Origin: Flavobacteriaceae bacterium
GTDB taxonomy: Bacteria > Bacteroidota > Bacteroidia > Flavobacteriales > Flavobacteriaceae
Reading direction: 5' to 3'
NCBI GenBank assembly: GCA_016763715.1
Contig: JAESTG010000404.1
Location: forward strand, 1-5,934
DNA: 5,934 nt
Positions 1 to 5,934 of the stretch are shown here, one piece after another. Each line of letters opens with the position of its first letter. Positions within the stretch are counted from its first letter, which is position 1. The position numbers and the translations under genes were made by a program. The notes beneath the pieces are model-generated. The model saw nothing but the letters and a program-made list of their open reading frames with translations. It made no database searches and was not told the origin of the DNA.

Positions 1-672
1 AGAGATTGCTTTAATATTTGGGTGCGCCACAATAGCCTGTCCAGCAGTAGGTCCCATGCCATGTACGATATTTAAAACTCCTTTTGGTAAGCCAGCTTCT
101 GTGCAAATTTCACCAAGTAAATAGGCGGTCATTGGAGTTACCTCACTTGGTTTTGCAACTACAGTATTGCCAGCAGCAATAGCTGGAGCAATCTTCCAAG
201 TAAATAAATATAAAGGTAGATTCCAAGGCGAGATACAACCTACAACACCAATGGGTTGCCGTAATGTGAAATTCATAGAGTTCAACCCAACACTTTCGTG
301 TGCTTCACTTGAAAATTGAGTAATGGCATTAGCAAAAAAACGGAAATTACTGGATGCTCTTGGGATGTCTACCGTTTTTGCTAGAGAAAGTGGTTTGCCG
401 TTATCTTTGGCTTCGGCTTCAGCCAAACGATCTAAATTTTTCTCAATAAGATTAGCTATCCGAAGCATGATACGACTGCGAGTTTCAATGGTGGTATTAG
501 ACCATTCTGGGAATGCATTCTTGGCAGCAGTATAGGCAGCATCAGTATCTTCTGAAGTACTATGTGCAATCTTTGAGTACACCCTTCCATCACTTGGATT
601 GTAATTGTCTAGCCATTCTCCAGTAATCGGTTCGCAATAATTTCCGTCGATATAATTTAGGATTTTCTGCAT
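1..672 (-). CDS. amnC: 2-aminomuconate-6-semialdehyde dehydrogenase (ALDH superfamily), N-terminal 224 residues, cut by window edge
   Basis: The frame stays open from the ATG at 672 to base 1, giving 224 residues. The rest, including the catalytic Cys and general-base Glu of the family, lies outside the window. It is an NAD-dependent aldehyde dehydrogenase expected to oxidise 2-aminomuconate 6-semialdehyde to 2-aminomuconate in the cytoplasm (nbaE in nitrobenzoate degraders, ALDH8A1 in animals). Visible signatures are DIPR with Arg105, which corresponds to the substrate-binding Arg of the Pseudomonas enzyme, ISPWNLPLYLFTWK (145-160) with oxyanion-hole Asn151, and AGNTVVAKPSE (167-177) with NAD-binding Lys174. 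The sequence stops just before the expected FTGS turn. PWNLPL followed by TWK favours the aminomuconate/hydroxymuconate semialdehyde subgroup over generic ALDHs, and the kmo, kynU and deaminase neighbours favour the amino substrate. The start is 1 bp after the esterase stop (TGA-C-ATG), implying translational coupling. A hydroxymuconate-semialdehyde dehydrogenase is the main alternative. Confidence 0.88.
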   Translation of the reverse strand, partial: MQKILNYIDGNYCEPITGEWLDNYNPSDGRVYSKIAHSTSEDTDAAYTAAKNAFPEWSNTTIETRSRIMLRIANLIEKNLDRLAEAEAKDNGKPLSLAKTVDIPRASSNFRFFANAITQFSSEAHESVGLNSMNFTLRQPIGVVGCISPWNLPLYLFTWKIAPAIAAGNTVVAKPSEVTPMTAYLLGEICTEAGLPKGVLNIVHGMGPTAGQAIVAHPNIKAIS

Positions 673-673
673 G

Positions 674-1516
674 TCATTTTTGTTTTTTGCGAAATATTTT
701 TTCAAAGGCATCATAAACAGCCAAATGGAGTGCATCACCGTGATTTTGTTCGTCTAAAAATTTATAGAATAACTTGGTGTTGGGTAGTGAGAGTTCTTTT
801 AATTTTAGGTGCAATTCGTTAGCCACACGCTCCATAATCTCTCCTTCTTTTCCAACTGCTACGTATATAGATTTTGGTGCAGATTTCAGATTAATAGTCT
901 TCTTTAAAAGAGATTCGTCGTCCCACCATAGGCTGGGACTCACAATAATATAGTTGTCGAAAAGCTCTGGTTTATTTAGTAGAATTTCAGTAGCTAAAAG
1001 CCCTCCAAGGGATTGCCCAATAATGGTTTTTTCTTTGGAAACTTGGTATTCAATTTCAATAAATTGAAACAATTCATTTTGGATGAAATCTATAAATTTT
1101 TCAGAACCTCCTGTGGTGGGGAATTCTTTTTTGTCTCTTTCGTTGTTACTAGGGTAGGTGAAATCACGTTTCCTATCTACATTGGCAATACCAATCACAA
1201 TGGTTTCGGGAATCATATTAATCCAAGAGAACGATCCAAACTGTACCAAACCAGCAATATGAATAAAGTCTTCATCTGTCGATCCATCCAATAGATAAAT
1301 AACAGGGTATCTTTTGTCTTTAGAGGCATCGTAAGCATTGGGTAAATAGATGTTTAAAACCCGTTCTTCATTCAAAATTTTAGAAAATATAGTTACTGTT
1401 TCTCCAATTGTAAACGGTGCTTTATTGATTAAATAATCTGTTTCTTCCTCTTGCGCAACACAAAGAATGCTTGTTGCTAGAAAACAAAAACACAATAGCC
1501 TTTTAATGAACCTCAT
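674..1516 (-). CDS. exported alpha/beta-hydrolase, putative esterase (PF00756 / IroE-like)
   Basis: This is a 280-residue hydrolase. Residues 1-21 form a signal peptide (basic MRFIKR, hydrophobic core, then CVAQ before an acidic EEE), so the mature enzyme is probably periplasmic. Cleavage after Ala21 is the most likely site; Cys19 lies in a poor lipobox. The catalytic domain resembles the putative-esterase family (esterase D, IroE, Fes). Landmarks are YPVIYLLDG (70-78), the NVDRKRDFTYP segment (112-122), the nucleophile elbow GQSLGG with Ser169, SPSLWW (193-198), a possible acid around VGKEGE (221-226), and the C-terminal ENHG-like QNHG with His259. The substrate cannot be read from sequence. 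It sits 17 bp after the deaminase gene and 1 bp before the dehydrogenase gene, so it is co-transcribed with kynurenine catabolism. A formamidase role is conceivable because no kynB-like gene is visible, but export argues against it. The family call is firm and the substrate is unknown. Confidence 0.85.
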   Translation of the reverse strand: MRFIKRLLCFCFLATSILCVAQEEETDYLINKAPFTIGETVTIFSKILNEERVLNIYLPNAYDASKDKRYPVIYLLDGSTDEDFIHIAGLVQFGSFSWINMIPETIVIGIANVDRKRDFTYPSNNERDKKEFPTTGGSEKFIDFIQNELFQFIEIEYQVSKEKTIIGQSLGGLLATEILLNKPELFDNYIIVSPSLWWDDESLLKKTINLKSAPKSIYVAVGKEGEIMERVANELHLKLKELSLPNTKLFYKFLDEQNHGDALHLAVYDAFEKIFRKKQK

Positions 1517-1533
1517 ATGATATTACGCCTTTT

Positions 1534-1962
1534 CTAATTATTCACTCTTTTATAAGCCATTGCCTTAATTTCTACTACCAAATTTGGATGTGGTAATTGA
1601 TGCACGGCCACTGTAGTTCTTGTTGGTCCAGATTCTTTGTTAAAAAATTCACCATAAACTTCGTTATAGCCAGCAAAATCATTCATGTTTACTAAGAAGC
1701 TGGTTACGTCTACTACGTCTTCCATAGTAGCTCCTTCAGTGGCTAAGTAATCTTTGATGTTTTCTAAAACGGCTCGGGTTTGCTCGCGAACGTCCAATTG
1801 CATAGTGCCCATTTCATCTATTTGATGTACGCCTGCAAAAGAGTTATCTGCCAATCGGGAACTTGTACCGCTCACGAATATAAAATCCCCAACACGCTTT
1901 ACATGTGGATATGCACCTCTTGGGCTAGCTTTTCCTTCTACTAATCTACTTTTATTTGTCAT
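1534..1962 (-). CDS. amnD: 2-aminomuconate deaminase, RidA/YjgF family
   Basis: This 142-residue protein is the full length of the RidA-type 2-aminomuconate deaminases known from Pseudomonas (amnD/nbaF). It hydrolyses the enamine/imine of 2-aminomuconate to 4-oxalocrotonate and ammonia in the cytoplasm. Signatures are [20 protein letters not shown] (10-29), FVSGTSSR (29-36), the [19 protein letters not shown] stretch (82-100), and [15 protein letters not shown] (112-126) with Arg115, the conserved RidA substrate-carboxylate Arg. Glu131 in VEIKAMA is at the position of the conserved RidA Glu. The PRG...PHVKRVGDF opening and NMNDF segment separate it from housekeeping RidA, which is shorter (about 128 residues). 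It lies 35 bp after kmo and 17 bp before the esterase gene. Pathway context and subgroup likeness agree. A generic imine deaminase is the alternative. Confidence 0.88.
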   Translation of the reverse strand: MTNKSRLVEGKASPRGAYPHVKRVGDFIFVSGTSSRLADNSFAGVHQIDEMGTMQLDVREQTRAVLENIKDYLATEGATMEDVVDVTSFLVNMNDFAGYNEVYGEFFNKESGPTRTTVAVHQLPHPNLVVEIKAMAYKRVNN

Positions 1963-1997
1963 GCTTGTTTGATTGTATTTGTTCCATTCAGAAGCAA

Positions 1998-3395
1998 TTA
2001 TAAACTGCCAATTACTTCATCATCATGTAAAATGGATGCGGTTTCTTGTTGTACCAGTTGTAATTTTTCTTTTAGACTCATGGTGTTAAGTAATTTGCCA
2101 TCGTCAATAAGGTTTAAAATAGCTTTGTCCTGTGCACGCCCCTTTCTCATGGCTTCGCTATAACTGATGTTTTCATTAAAAGTTACTAAAGAATATTTGC
2201 TGTTATAGTCTAATGGGAATTCCGCTTCGAATGCAGTTTCTAGTTTTCTTTTTTTCTGAAATAAAGGGCTAGCTGTATGCTCTTTCATCTCATGAAAATT
2301 GTCTATTGCTAAAGTGGCAATAGCATCGGTATCTTTTTTTCTAGCTTTTTCATATGCACTGAAAGTAGCTTTCCAATCACCCTGATGTTTTTCCATTACC
2401 TCGTCAAATACAACTACATCTTCAAAAGAGGCGTTCATTCCTTGCCCATAAAATGGAACAATAGCATGAGCAGCATCTCCCATGAGCAATGTTTTTCCGT
2501 AGCTATTCCAAGGAGAACATCTAATGGTGCCTAGTGAGCCAGTCGGGTTTTCAAAAAATTCATCTACGAGATTTGGCATCAATGCAACTGCGTCTGGGAA
2601 CTCTTGGTTGAAATAAGTGAGCACCATTTCAGGAGTAGTTAAATTATCGAAACAAAAATCGCTGTTCGAATACGGTAAAAATAAAGTCACCGTAAAGCTT
2701 CCATCCAAATTTGGTAGGGCAATCAACATATCCTCCCCACGGGGCCAAATATGAAGTGCTCCAGAGTCGGTTCTATAACCACCTCCTTCAGCAGCGGGAA
2801 TCGTAATTTCTTTATAACCATGAGTTAACCATTCTTGTGAAAAACTGAATAAAAACTTTCGATGATTAAACATACTTTTACGCACAGCCGAACCAGAGCC
2901 ATCCGTTCCAAAAATGATGGCATCTTGGTAGGTAACTATTTCTCCTGTGTCATAATCTTTAAAATATGCTGTATTATTTTCCAAGTCGACTCTCTCACAA
3001 CTTTTATTAAATATGAGCTCTACATTAGACATAGCTTCAGCTGCATCTAACAATAACATATTAAGACCTGGGCGAGAAATGGAATTTATATACTCATCTT
3101 TTCTACCACTATATTTGCTTAAAAAGGTGTTGCCCTCTTTGTCATGAATCATTCGACCAAGCATGGGAATACATAGTTTTTTAGCAGTTTCCTCAACGCC
3201 CGCAAGCCGAAGACCTCTCAATCCGCGATCGCTTAGGGCCAAATTGATGGAGCGACCTGCATCTTGCTTCACCGCACGTAAATCTGGACGTTTTTCAATA
3301 AGTCGAACCGAATACCCTCTTTGAGCCATTCGAAGCGCTAGAAGACTTCCGCAGAGACCAGCACCTATAATTAGTATGCTTTCTTTTTTACTCAT
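1998..3395 (-). CDS. kmo: kynurenine 3-monooxygenase (FAD-dependent)
   Basis: This 465-residue flavoprotein hydroxylates L-kynurenine to 3-hydroxykynurenine using NADPH and O2. Visible features are the N-terminal Rossmann loop [11 protein letters not shown] (7-17) and LIEKRPDLR (32-40), [16 protein letters not shown] (47-62), [11 protein letters not shown] (164-174), the second FAD motif [20 protein letters not shown] (303-322), and ASFED (322-326). Arg81 in RMIHD and Tyr95, 14 residues on, match by spacing the substrate-carboxylate Arg/Tyr pair of characterised KMOs. There is no hydrophobic C-terminal helix; the tail (residues 430-465) is polar, so unlike the mitochondrial enzyme it should be soluble. 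The ATG start overlaps the kynU stop by 8 bp (ATGAGTAA), typical of coupled translation, and lies 4 residues before the first Rossmann strand, so the start is well supported. Within a kynU-amnD-amnC operon the role is catabolic. Confidence 0.97.
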   Translation of the reverse strand: MSKKESILIIGAGLCGSLLALRMAQRGYSVRLIEKRPDLRAVKQDAGRSINLALSDRGLRGLRLAGVEETAKKLCIPMLGRMIHDKEGNTFLSKYSGRKDEYINSISRPGLNMLLLDAAEAMSNVELIFNKSCERVDLENNTAYFKDYDTGEIVTYQDAIIFGTDGSGSAVRKSMFNHRKFLFSFSQEWLTHGYKEITIPAAEGGGYRTDSGALHIWPRGEDMLIALPNLDGSFTVTLFLPYSNSDFCFDNLTTPEMVLTYFNQEFPDAVALMPNLVDEFFENPTGSLGTIRCSPWNSYGKTLLMGDAAHAIVPFYGQGMNASFEDVVVFDEVMEKHQGDWKATFSAYEKARKKDTDAIATLAIDNFHEMKEHTASPLFQKKRKLETAFEAEFPLDYNSKYSLVTFNENISYSEAMRKGRAQDKAILNLIDDGKLLNTMSLKEKLQLVQQETASILHDDEVIGSL

Positions 3396-4653
3396 TTAAT
3401 TGTTTTTTTAGGCGAGTTATAAATTCAAAAACATCCTCAAAGTTATTGTACAATGGGGCAGGAGCCACTCGTATTACATCTGGTTCACGCCAATCGCTTA
3501 TAACCCCATCCTTAGTTAATTTAGTGTGTAAGGCTTTATCCGCACTCTTTACTTGTATAGATAATTGGCATCCGCGTTCCTCTGGGTTACGAGGTGTAAT
3601 TATATTGATACGCTCGTCATTCATATCGTCAATTAAGAATTCTAAAAAACCAGTCAGTTTTCGAGATTTTTGACGAATAGCATCAAATCCTGCTGCTGCA
3701 TACACATCCAAAGAAGCTCTTATGGCTGCCATAGAAAGAATGGCTGGATTGCTTAATTGCCATCCTTCAGCTCCAGGCAACGCATCAAAATCATGTCGCA
3801 TATTAAAACGGGTGTCTTTGTTATGTCCCCACCAACCAGCAAATCGTTTTAAGTTATCGTTTTTTGCATGTCGCTCATGTACAAAACATCCTCCTAAACT
3901 TCCTGGTCCACTGTTGAGGTATTTGTAACTACACCAGACAGCAAAATCGGCGTTTACCTCATGTAAATTTGGTTGAATATTTCCCACGCCATGGGCCAAA
4001 TCAAACCCAACCATACAGTTGTAGCTATGACCAAGTTCTGTGATTTTTTGCATTGGAAAATGTTGTCCGCTATAATAATTGGTAGTTCCAATCATTAACA
4101 ATGCAACCGAATCACCTTGTTCCTCCATGATGGCCTCTAAGTCTGAAAAACGACACAGTTCTTCTCCTTCTGGAGGAGTCCAAAGTATCAAACCCTCTTT
4201 TGGGTCGAAGCCATGGAATTTTAACTGACTCTCCATTGCATATTTATCGCTTGGGAAAGCATCACTTTCTACAATAATTTTATATTTCGTAGCGGTAGGT
4301 TGGTAAAACGATACCATCATTAAATGCAAATTGGTAGTGAGTGAATTCATCATCACTACTTCGCTGGGTTTGGCACCCACCAAATTGGCCATGTTTTTCG
4401 TTAAAAACTCATGATATGGTAACCAAGGGTGTTGTGCGTCGGTATGACCTTCCACGCCAAATTTTGCCCAGTCATCCAATTCTTTTTGAATATATTCTGA
4501 AGTACTTTTTGGTTGCAAACCCAATGAATTTCCACAGAGATAAATTAAGGTGTTACCATCCGAATCGGTAGGGAACAAGAACCGATTTCTGAAATGAGAC
4601 AAATTGTCTTCAGCGTCACATTGCAGGGCGTGATTCAGGCTGTTTTGGTACAT
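3388..4653 (-). CDS. kynU: kynureninase (PLP-dependent)
   Basis: This 421-residue fold-type I PLP enzyme cleaves 3-hydroxykynurenine (and kynurenine) to 3-hydroxyanthranilate (or anthranilate) plus L-alanine. Signatures are YLCGNSLGLQPKS (38-50), GHTDAQHPWLPYHE (69-82), NSLTTNLHLMM (103-113), VGFDLAHGVGN (215-225) with Asp218 pairing with the cofactor pyridine nitrogen, SYKYLNSGPGSLGG (242-255) with the Schiff-base Lys244, RFAGWWGHN (270-278), GWQLSNPAI (297-305) and the C-terminal DVIRVAPAPLYNN (392-404) with Arg395, the likely carboxylate anchor. Length and motif order match intact kynureninases. With kmo directly downstream and overlapping by 8 bp, 3-hydroxykynurenine is the probable main substrate. 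The gene starts 21 bp after the lipoprotein stop. The N-terminus (MYQNSLNHALQCDAEDNLSHF) aligns naturally with the family's short leader helix, supporting this ATG. Confidence 0.97.
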   Translation of the reverse strand: MYQNSLNHALQCDAEDNLSHFRNRFLFPTDSDGNTLIYLCGNSLGLQPKSTSEYIQKELDDWAKFGVEGHTDAQHPWLPYHEFLTKNMANLVGAKPSEVVMMNSLTTNLHLMMVSFYQPTATKYKIIVESDAFPSDKYAMESQLKFHGFDPKEGLILWTPPEGEELCRFSDLEAIMEEQGDSVALLMIGTTNYYSGQHFPMQKITELGHSYNCMVGFDLAHGVGNIQPNLHEVNADFAVWCSYKYLNSGPGSLGGCFVHERHAKNDNLKRFAGWWGHNKDTRFNMRHDFDALPGAEGWQLSNPAILSMAAIRASLDVYAAAGFDAIRQKSRKLTGFLEFLIDDMNDERINIITPRNPEERGCQLSIQVKSADKALHTKLTKDGVISDWREPDVIRVAPAPLYNNFEDVFEFITRLKKQLNE

Positions 4654-4674
4654 AGATTGCTTCGCTCGGTTTTA

Positions 4675-5406
4675 TCAGTTTCTACCTTGACTTTGTTTTT
4701 TAACTGAAATGTTGGTAAAATATAATTTGAAATTTTCAGTAGAATCTTTGTGCATTTTGGCGATTTTGATTCCGTTGAAATCTTCATAATCTTCCCAGGT
4801 ATTCGTCATGGTCGGCACCGAATCGTTCCCTTCCCTAAACACCCATTCTTTCACTACGAAATCTTTTCCGAAGTAAAAATCATAGGCATCCCCTGGGGTA
4901 TAGCCACCTTCATCTGCATAAGTTATCGTAAGCATATCCAGAGTATCTCCTGAAATAGGAGCTCTTTGGTTTTGTTTTTCTGAAAGTTGGGCGCCTTTAT
5001 CCCATATAAGTTGGTATGGTGCGAGTAGCCAATATTTATCATTAATAAAAGCTTGGTCCGCGCTTAAATGTGTGCTATCCATCTTACTTCTTCTGTATCG
5101 AACAGTATCAGTTGCAGTCATCATTTGAACCCAATTATTTTTAGGCTCCCATATCCAAGAACGTTCGAAATGCTGTTCTCCACGATCCACATTAAAGGTG
5201 AAGGCTATTTCTGAAACATCCTTCCATTGGGCAAATCCGTTTCCGTAAGCAATACCATTCGCAGTACTCTGAACAGGGTCTGCATCTGGCTCTGGAATCC
5301 AATCACGATTCCCATCATTATTTTTGTCATCTTGAAGCTCTGTGACCACATCTTTACACGCTATTAACGTGCAACATGCAAATGCGAAAACTATTACTTT
5401 TTTCAT
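4675..5406 (-). CDS. putative lipoprotein of unknown function, first gene of the kynurenine operon
   Basis: I do not recognise this 243-residue protein beyond its type. A lysine-rich start (MKK), a hydrophobic stretch and the lipobox LIAC with Cys17 make it a likely signal-peptidase-II lipoprotein. An acidic linker follows (about 18-45), containing DKNNDGNRD (27-35), which has the D-x-N-x-D-G spacing of a calcium-binding loop, once only. The remainder (about 48-236) alternates short polar and aromatic segments with many Trp/Tyr, such as WKDVSEIAFTFNV, RSWIWEPKNNWV, YDFYFGKDFVVKEWVF and LYFTNISV. This suggests an all-beta fold, perhaps like the LolA/outer-membrane lipoprotein-sorting type, but that is a guess from pattern. 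It lies 21 bp upstream of kynU on the same strand and 67 bp from a divergent gene, so it should be transcribed with the pathway genes. Its link to kynurenine use is unknown. Confidence 0.85.
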   Translation of the reverse strand: MKKVIVFAFACCTLIACKDVVTELQDDKNNDGNRDWIPEPDADPVQSTANGIAYGNGFAQWKDVSEIAFTFNVDRGEQHFERSWIWEPKNNWVQMMTATDTVRYRRSKMDSTHLSADQAFINDKYWLLAPYQLIWDKGAQLSEKQNQRAPISGDTLDMLTITYADEGGYTPGDAYDFYFGKDFVVKEWVFREGNDSVPTMTNTWEDYEDFNGIKIAKMHKDSTENFKLYFTNISVKKQSQGRN

Positions 5407-5423
5407 TCCAACTTGGTTTTCAG

Positions 5424-5431
5424 TAAAAATA
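5424..5431 (-). promoter_or_regulatory. weak candidate -7 element for the minus-strand kynurenine operon
   Basis: On the minus strand this reads TATTTTTA, one mismatch from the Bacteroidota -7 consensus TAnnTTTG, 17 bp upstream of the lipoprotein start. No good -33 TTG is seen about 20 bp further upstream. In AT-rich DNA such matches are common. The operon promoter must lie near here only if the lipoprotein gene is truly the first gene. Confidence 0.25.
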
Positions 5432-5440
5432 CGGAAACTC

Positions 5441-5448
5441 TAAGTTTG
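5441..5448 (+). promoter_or_regulatory. candidate Bacteroidota -7 element (TAAGTTTG) for the Fe-S protein gene
   Basis: TAAGTTTG exactly matches the TAnnTTTG -7 consensus of Bacteroidota promoters. A TTG of the -33 type sits at 5413-5415, with a spacer of 25 bp, slightly longer than usual. The predicted start of transcription near 5455 would give a leader of about 19 nt before the ATG at 5474. No Shine-Dalgarno sequence is seen in that AT-rich leader, which is normal for this phylum. Confidence 0.45.
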
Positions 5449-5473
5449 CACATAATTTTTGTATTTTTAAAAC

Positions 5474-5686
5474 ATGGAAATTAAGAAAGAGTATAGTAAT
5501 GGTGAAGTGACAGTGGTTTGGCAGTCCAAACTTTGCACCCACTCTGCCAAATGTGCATATGGATTGCCATCGGTTTTTAAGCCGAGGGAGAAGCCTTGGA
5601 TACAAATGGGAGGTGAAGTATCAGAAGATATTATGCGTGTAGTAAGACAATGTCCAAGCGGTGCGATTTCCTATTATGAAAATTAA
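5474..5686 (+). CDS. divergent mono-cluster 4Fe-4S protein (YjdI-like, PF06902 type)
   Basis: This is a 70-residue, complete small protein with likely Fe-S ligands Cys21 and Cys27 in LCTHSAKCAYGLPSVF (20-35) and Cys60 in QCPSGAISY (59-67). His23 is a conserved position that may help bind. The order VVW-x3-LC-x-H-x3-C, then GLPSVF, KPWI (40-43) and CPSGA fits the family of E. coli YjdI, whose biochemical role is not established. Unlike ordinary ferredoxins it carries only one Cys cluster, with three cysteines. It is transcribed away from the kynurenine operon, starting 67 bp from the lipoprotein start, and lies 23 bp before a methyltransferase gene, so the two may form an operon. A redox role is possible but not shown by sequence. 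A 61-residue frame on the opposite strand is judged a shadow. Confidence 0.88.
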   Translation: MEIKKEYSNGEVTVVWQSKLCTHSAKCAYGLPSVFKPREKPWIQMGGEVSEDIMRVVRQCPSGAISYYEN

Positions 5687-5709
5687 AAATAAGATACAAA
5701 ACCTCTAAC

Positions 5710-5934
5710 ATGGATTACCAAAAAGCCTTTGAAACCAATAAAGAAACTTGGAATAAAAAAGTAGCCATTCACGCCAAAAGTGATTTCTACCAAATGGATC
5801 GTTTTAAAGCGGGTCATACTTCCTTAAAACAATATGAACTGGATGCTTTGGGAGATGTTTCGGGTAAATCCTTACTGCATTTGCAATGTCATTTTGGACA
5901 GGATACACTTAGTTGGACTCGGATGGGAGCAAAG
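5710..5934 (+). CDS. class I SAM-dependent methyltransferase, N-terminal 75 residues, cut by window edge
   Basis: An open frame runs from the ATG at 5710 to the last base, giving 75 residues. The N-terminus (MDYQKAFETNKETWNKKVAIH) and then GKSLLHLQCHFGQDTLSW (52-69) are typical of a Bacteroidota subgroup of SAM methyltransferases. The LLHLQCHFGQDT segment is the first strand and motif I loop that binds SAM, with Gln/Cys/His replacing the usual acidic-Gly-Gly pattern. The rest of the fold, and with it any clue to the substrate, lies beyond the window. It follows the Fe-S protein gene by 23 bp with no terminator between them, so co-transcription is likely. No strong Shine-Dalgarno sequence is seen in the gap. 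Confidence 0.8.
   Translation, partial: MDYQKAFETNKETWNKKVAIHAKSDFYQMDRFKAGHTSLKQYELDALGDVSGKSLLHLQCHFGQDTLSWTRMGAK

Noticed and set aside
323..535. 70-residue plus-strand open frame
   Set aside because: It is antisense to the dehydrogenase N-terminal half, whose minus-strand frame is open and rich in family motifs from 672 to 1.
1013..1294. 93-residue plus-strand open frame inside the esterase gene
   Set aside because: It lies wholly antisense to a well-supported hydrolase with catalytic motifs and has no recognisable domain; it is a shadow.
674..1516. Calling the esterase kynurenine formamidase outright
   Set aside because: It has a signal peptide and belongs to the esterase D/IroE-like family, whereas bacterial KynB is a cyclase-type metal enzyme; only the position suggests a formamidase role.
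1963..1997. Possible hairpin or terminator between kmo and the deaminase gene (GCTT...AAGC)
   Set aside because: Four base pairs around a loop of about 25 nt and no T-run in the right place; not a terminator.
5408..5416. Palindrome CCAACTTGG just upstream of the lipoprotein start
   Set aside because: Only four pairs per arm with no extension, so a chance match is likely; too short to call an operator.
5420..5605. 61-residue minus-strand open frame spanning the divergent promoter and Fe-S gene
   Set aside because: It overlaps the conserved cysteine-containing Fe-S protein on the other strand, has no family likeness, and covers the expected promoter region.

Overview
The window looks like chromosomal DNA from a member of the Bacteroidota, most likely a flavobacterium. 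The basis is AT-leaning DNA, tightly packed genes with A-rich leaders and hardly any Shine-Dalgarno sequences, a Bacteroidota-type -7 promoter motif (TAnnTTTG), and protein sequences of flavobacterial character. This placement is inference; there is no rRNA or other taxonomic marker in the window.

Positions 1-5406 hold one long block of six minus-strand genes, transcribed from right to left: a small lipoprotein of unknown function, kynureninase (kynU), kynurenine 3-monooxygenase (kmo), a RidA-family 2-aminomuconate deaminase, an exported alpha/beta-hydrolase esterase, and the N-terminal half of a 2-aminomuconate-6-semialdehyde dehydrogenase that runs off the left edge. Spacings are -8 to 35 bp, so this reads as a single operon. 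Kmo and KynU turn kynurenine into 3-hydroxyanthranilate and alanine. The dehydrogenase and deaminase act further along, converting 2-aminomuconate semialdehyde through 2-aminomuconate to 4-oxalocrotonate. Together they mark the catabolic branch of tryptophan/kynurenine breakdown (carbon, nitrogen and energy recovery), not the quinolinate branch that makes NAD. The intervening enzymes (3-hydroxyanthranilate 3,4-dioxygenase and ACMS decarboxylase) are not in the window and may lie beyond position 1. Tryptophan 2,3-dioxygenase and a recognisable kynurenine formamidase are also absent.

Positions 5407-5473 form a 67-bp divergent promoter region. From 5474 rightwards, two plus-strand genes follow 23 bp apart: a 70-residue mono-cluster 4Fe-4S (YjdI-like) protein, and the start of a class I SAM-dependent methyltransferase cut by the right edge.

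I see no tRNA, rRNA, CRISPR array, insertion sequence or convincing intrinsic terminator. No gap between genes exceeds 67 bp. The pathway enzymes are known families. The less explained items are the two exported proteins (lipoprotein and esterase) embedded in a cytoplasmic catabolic operon.
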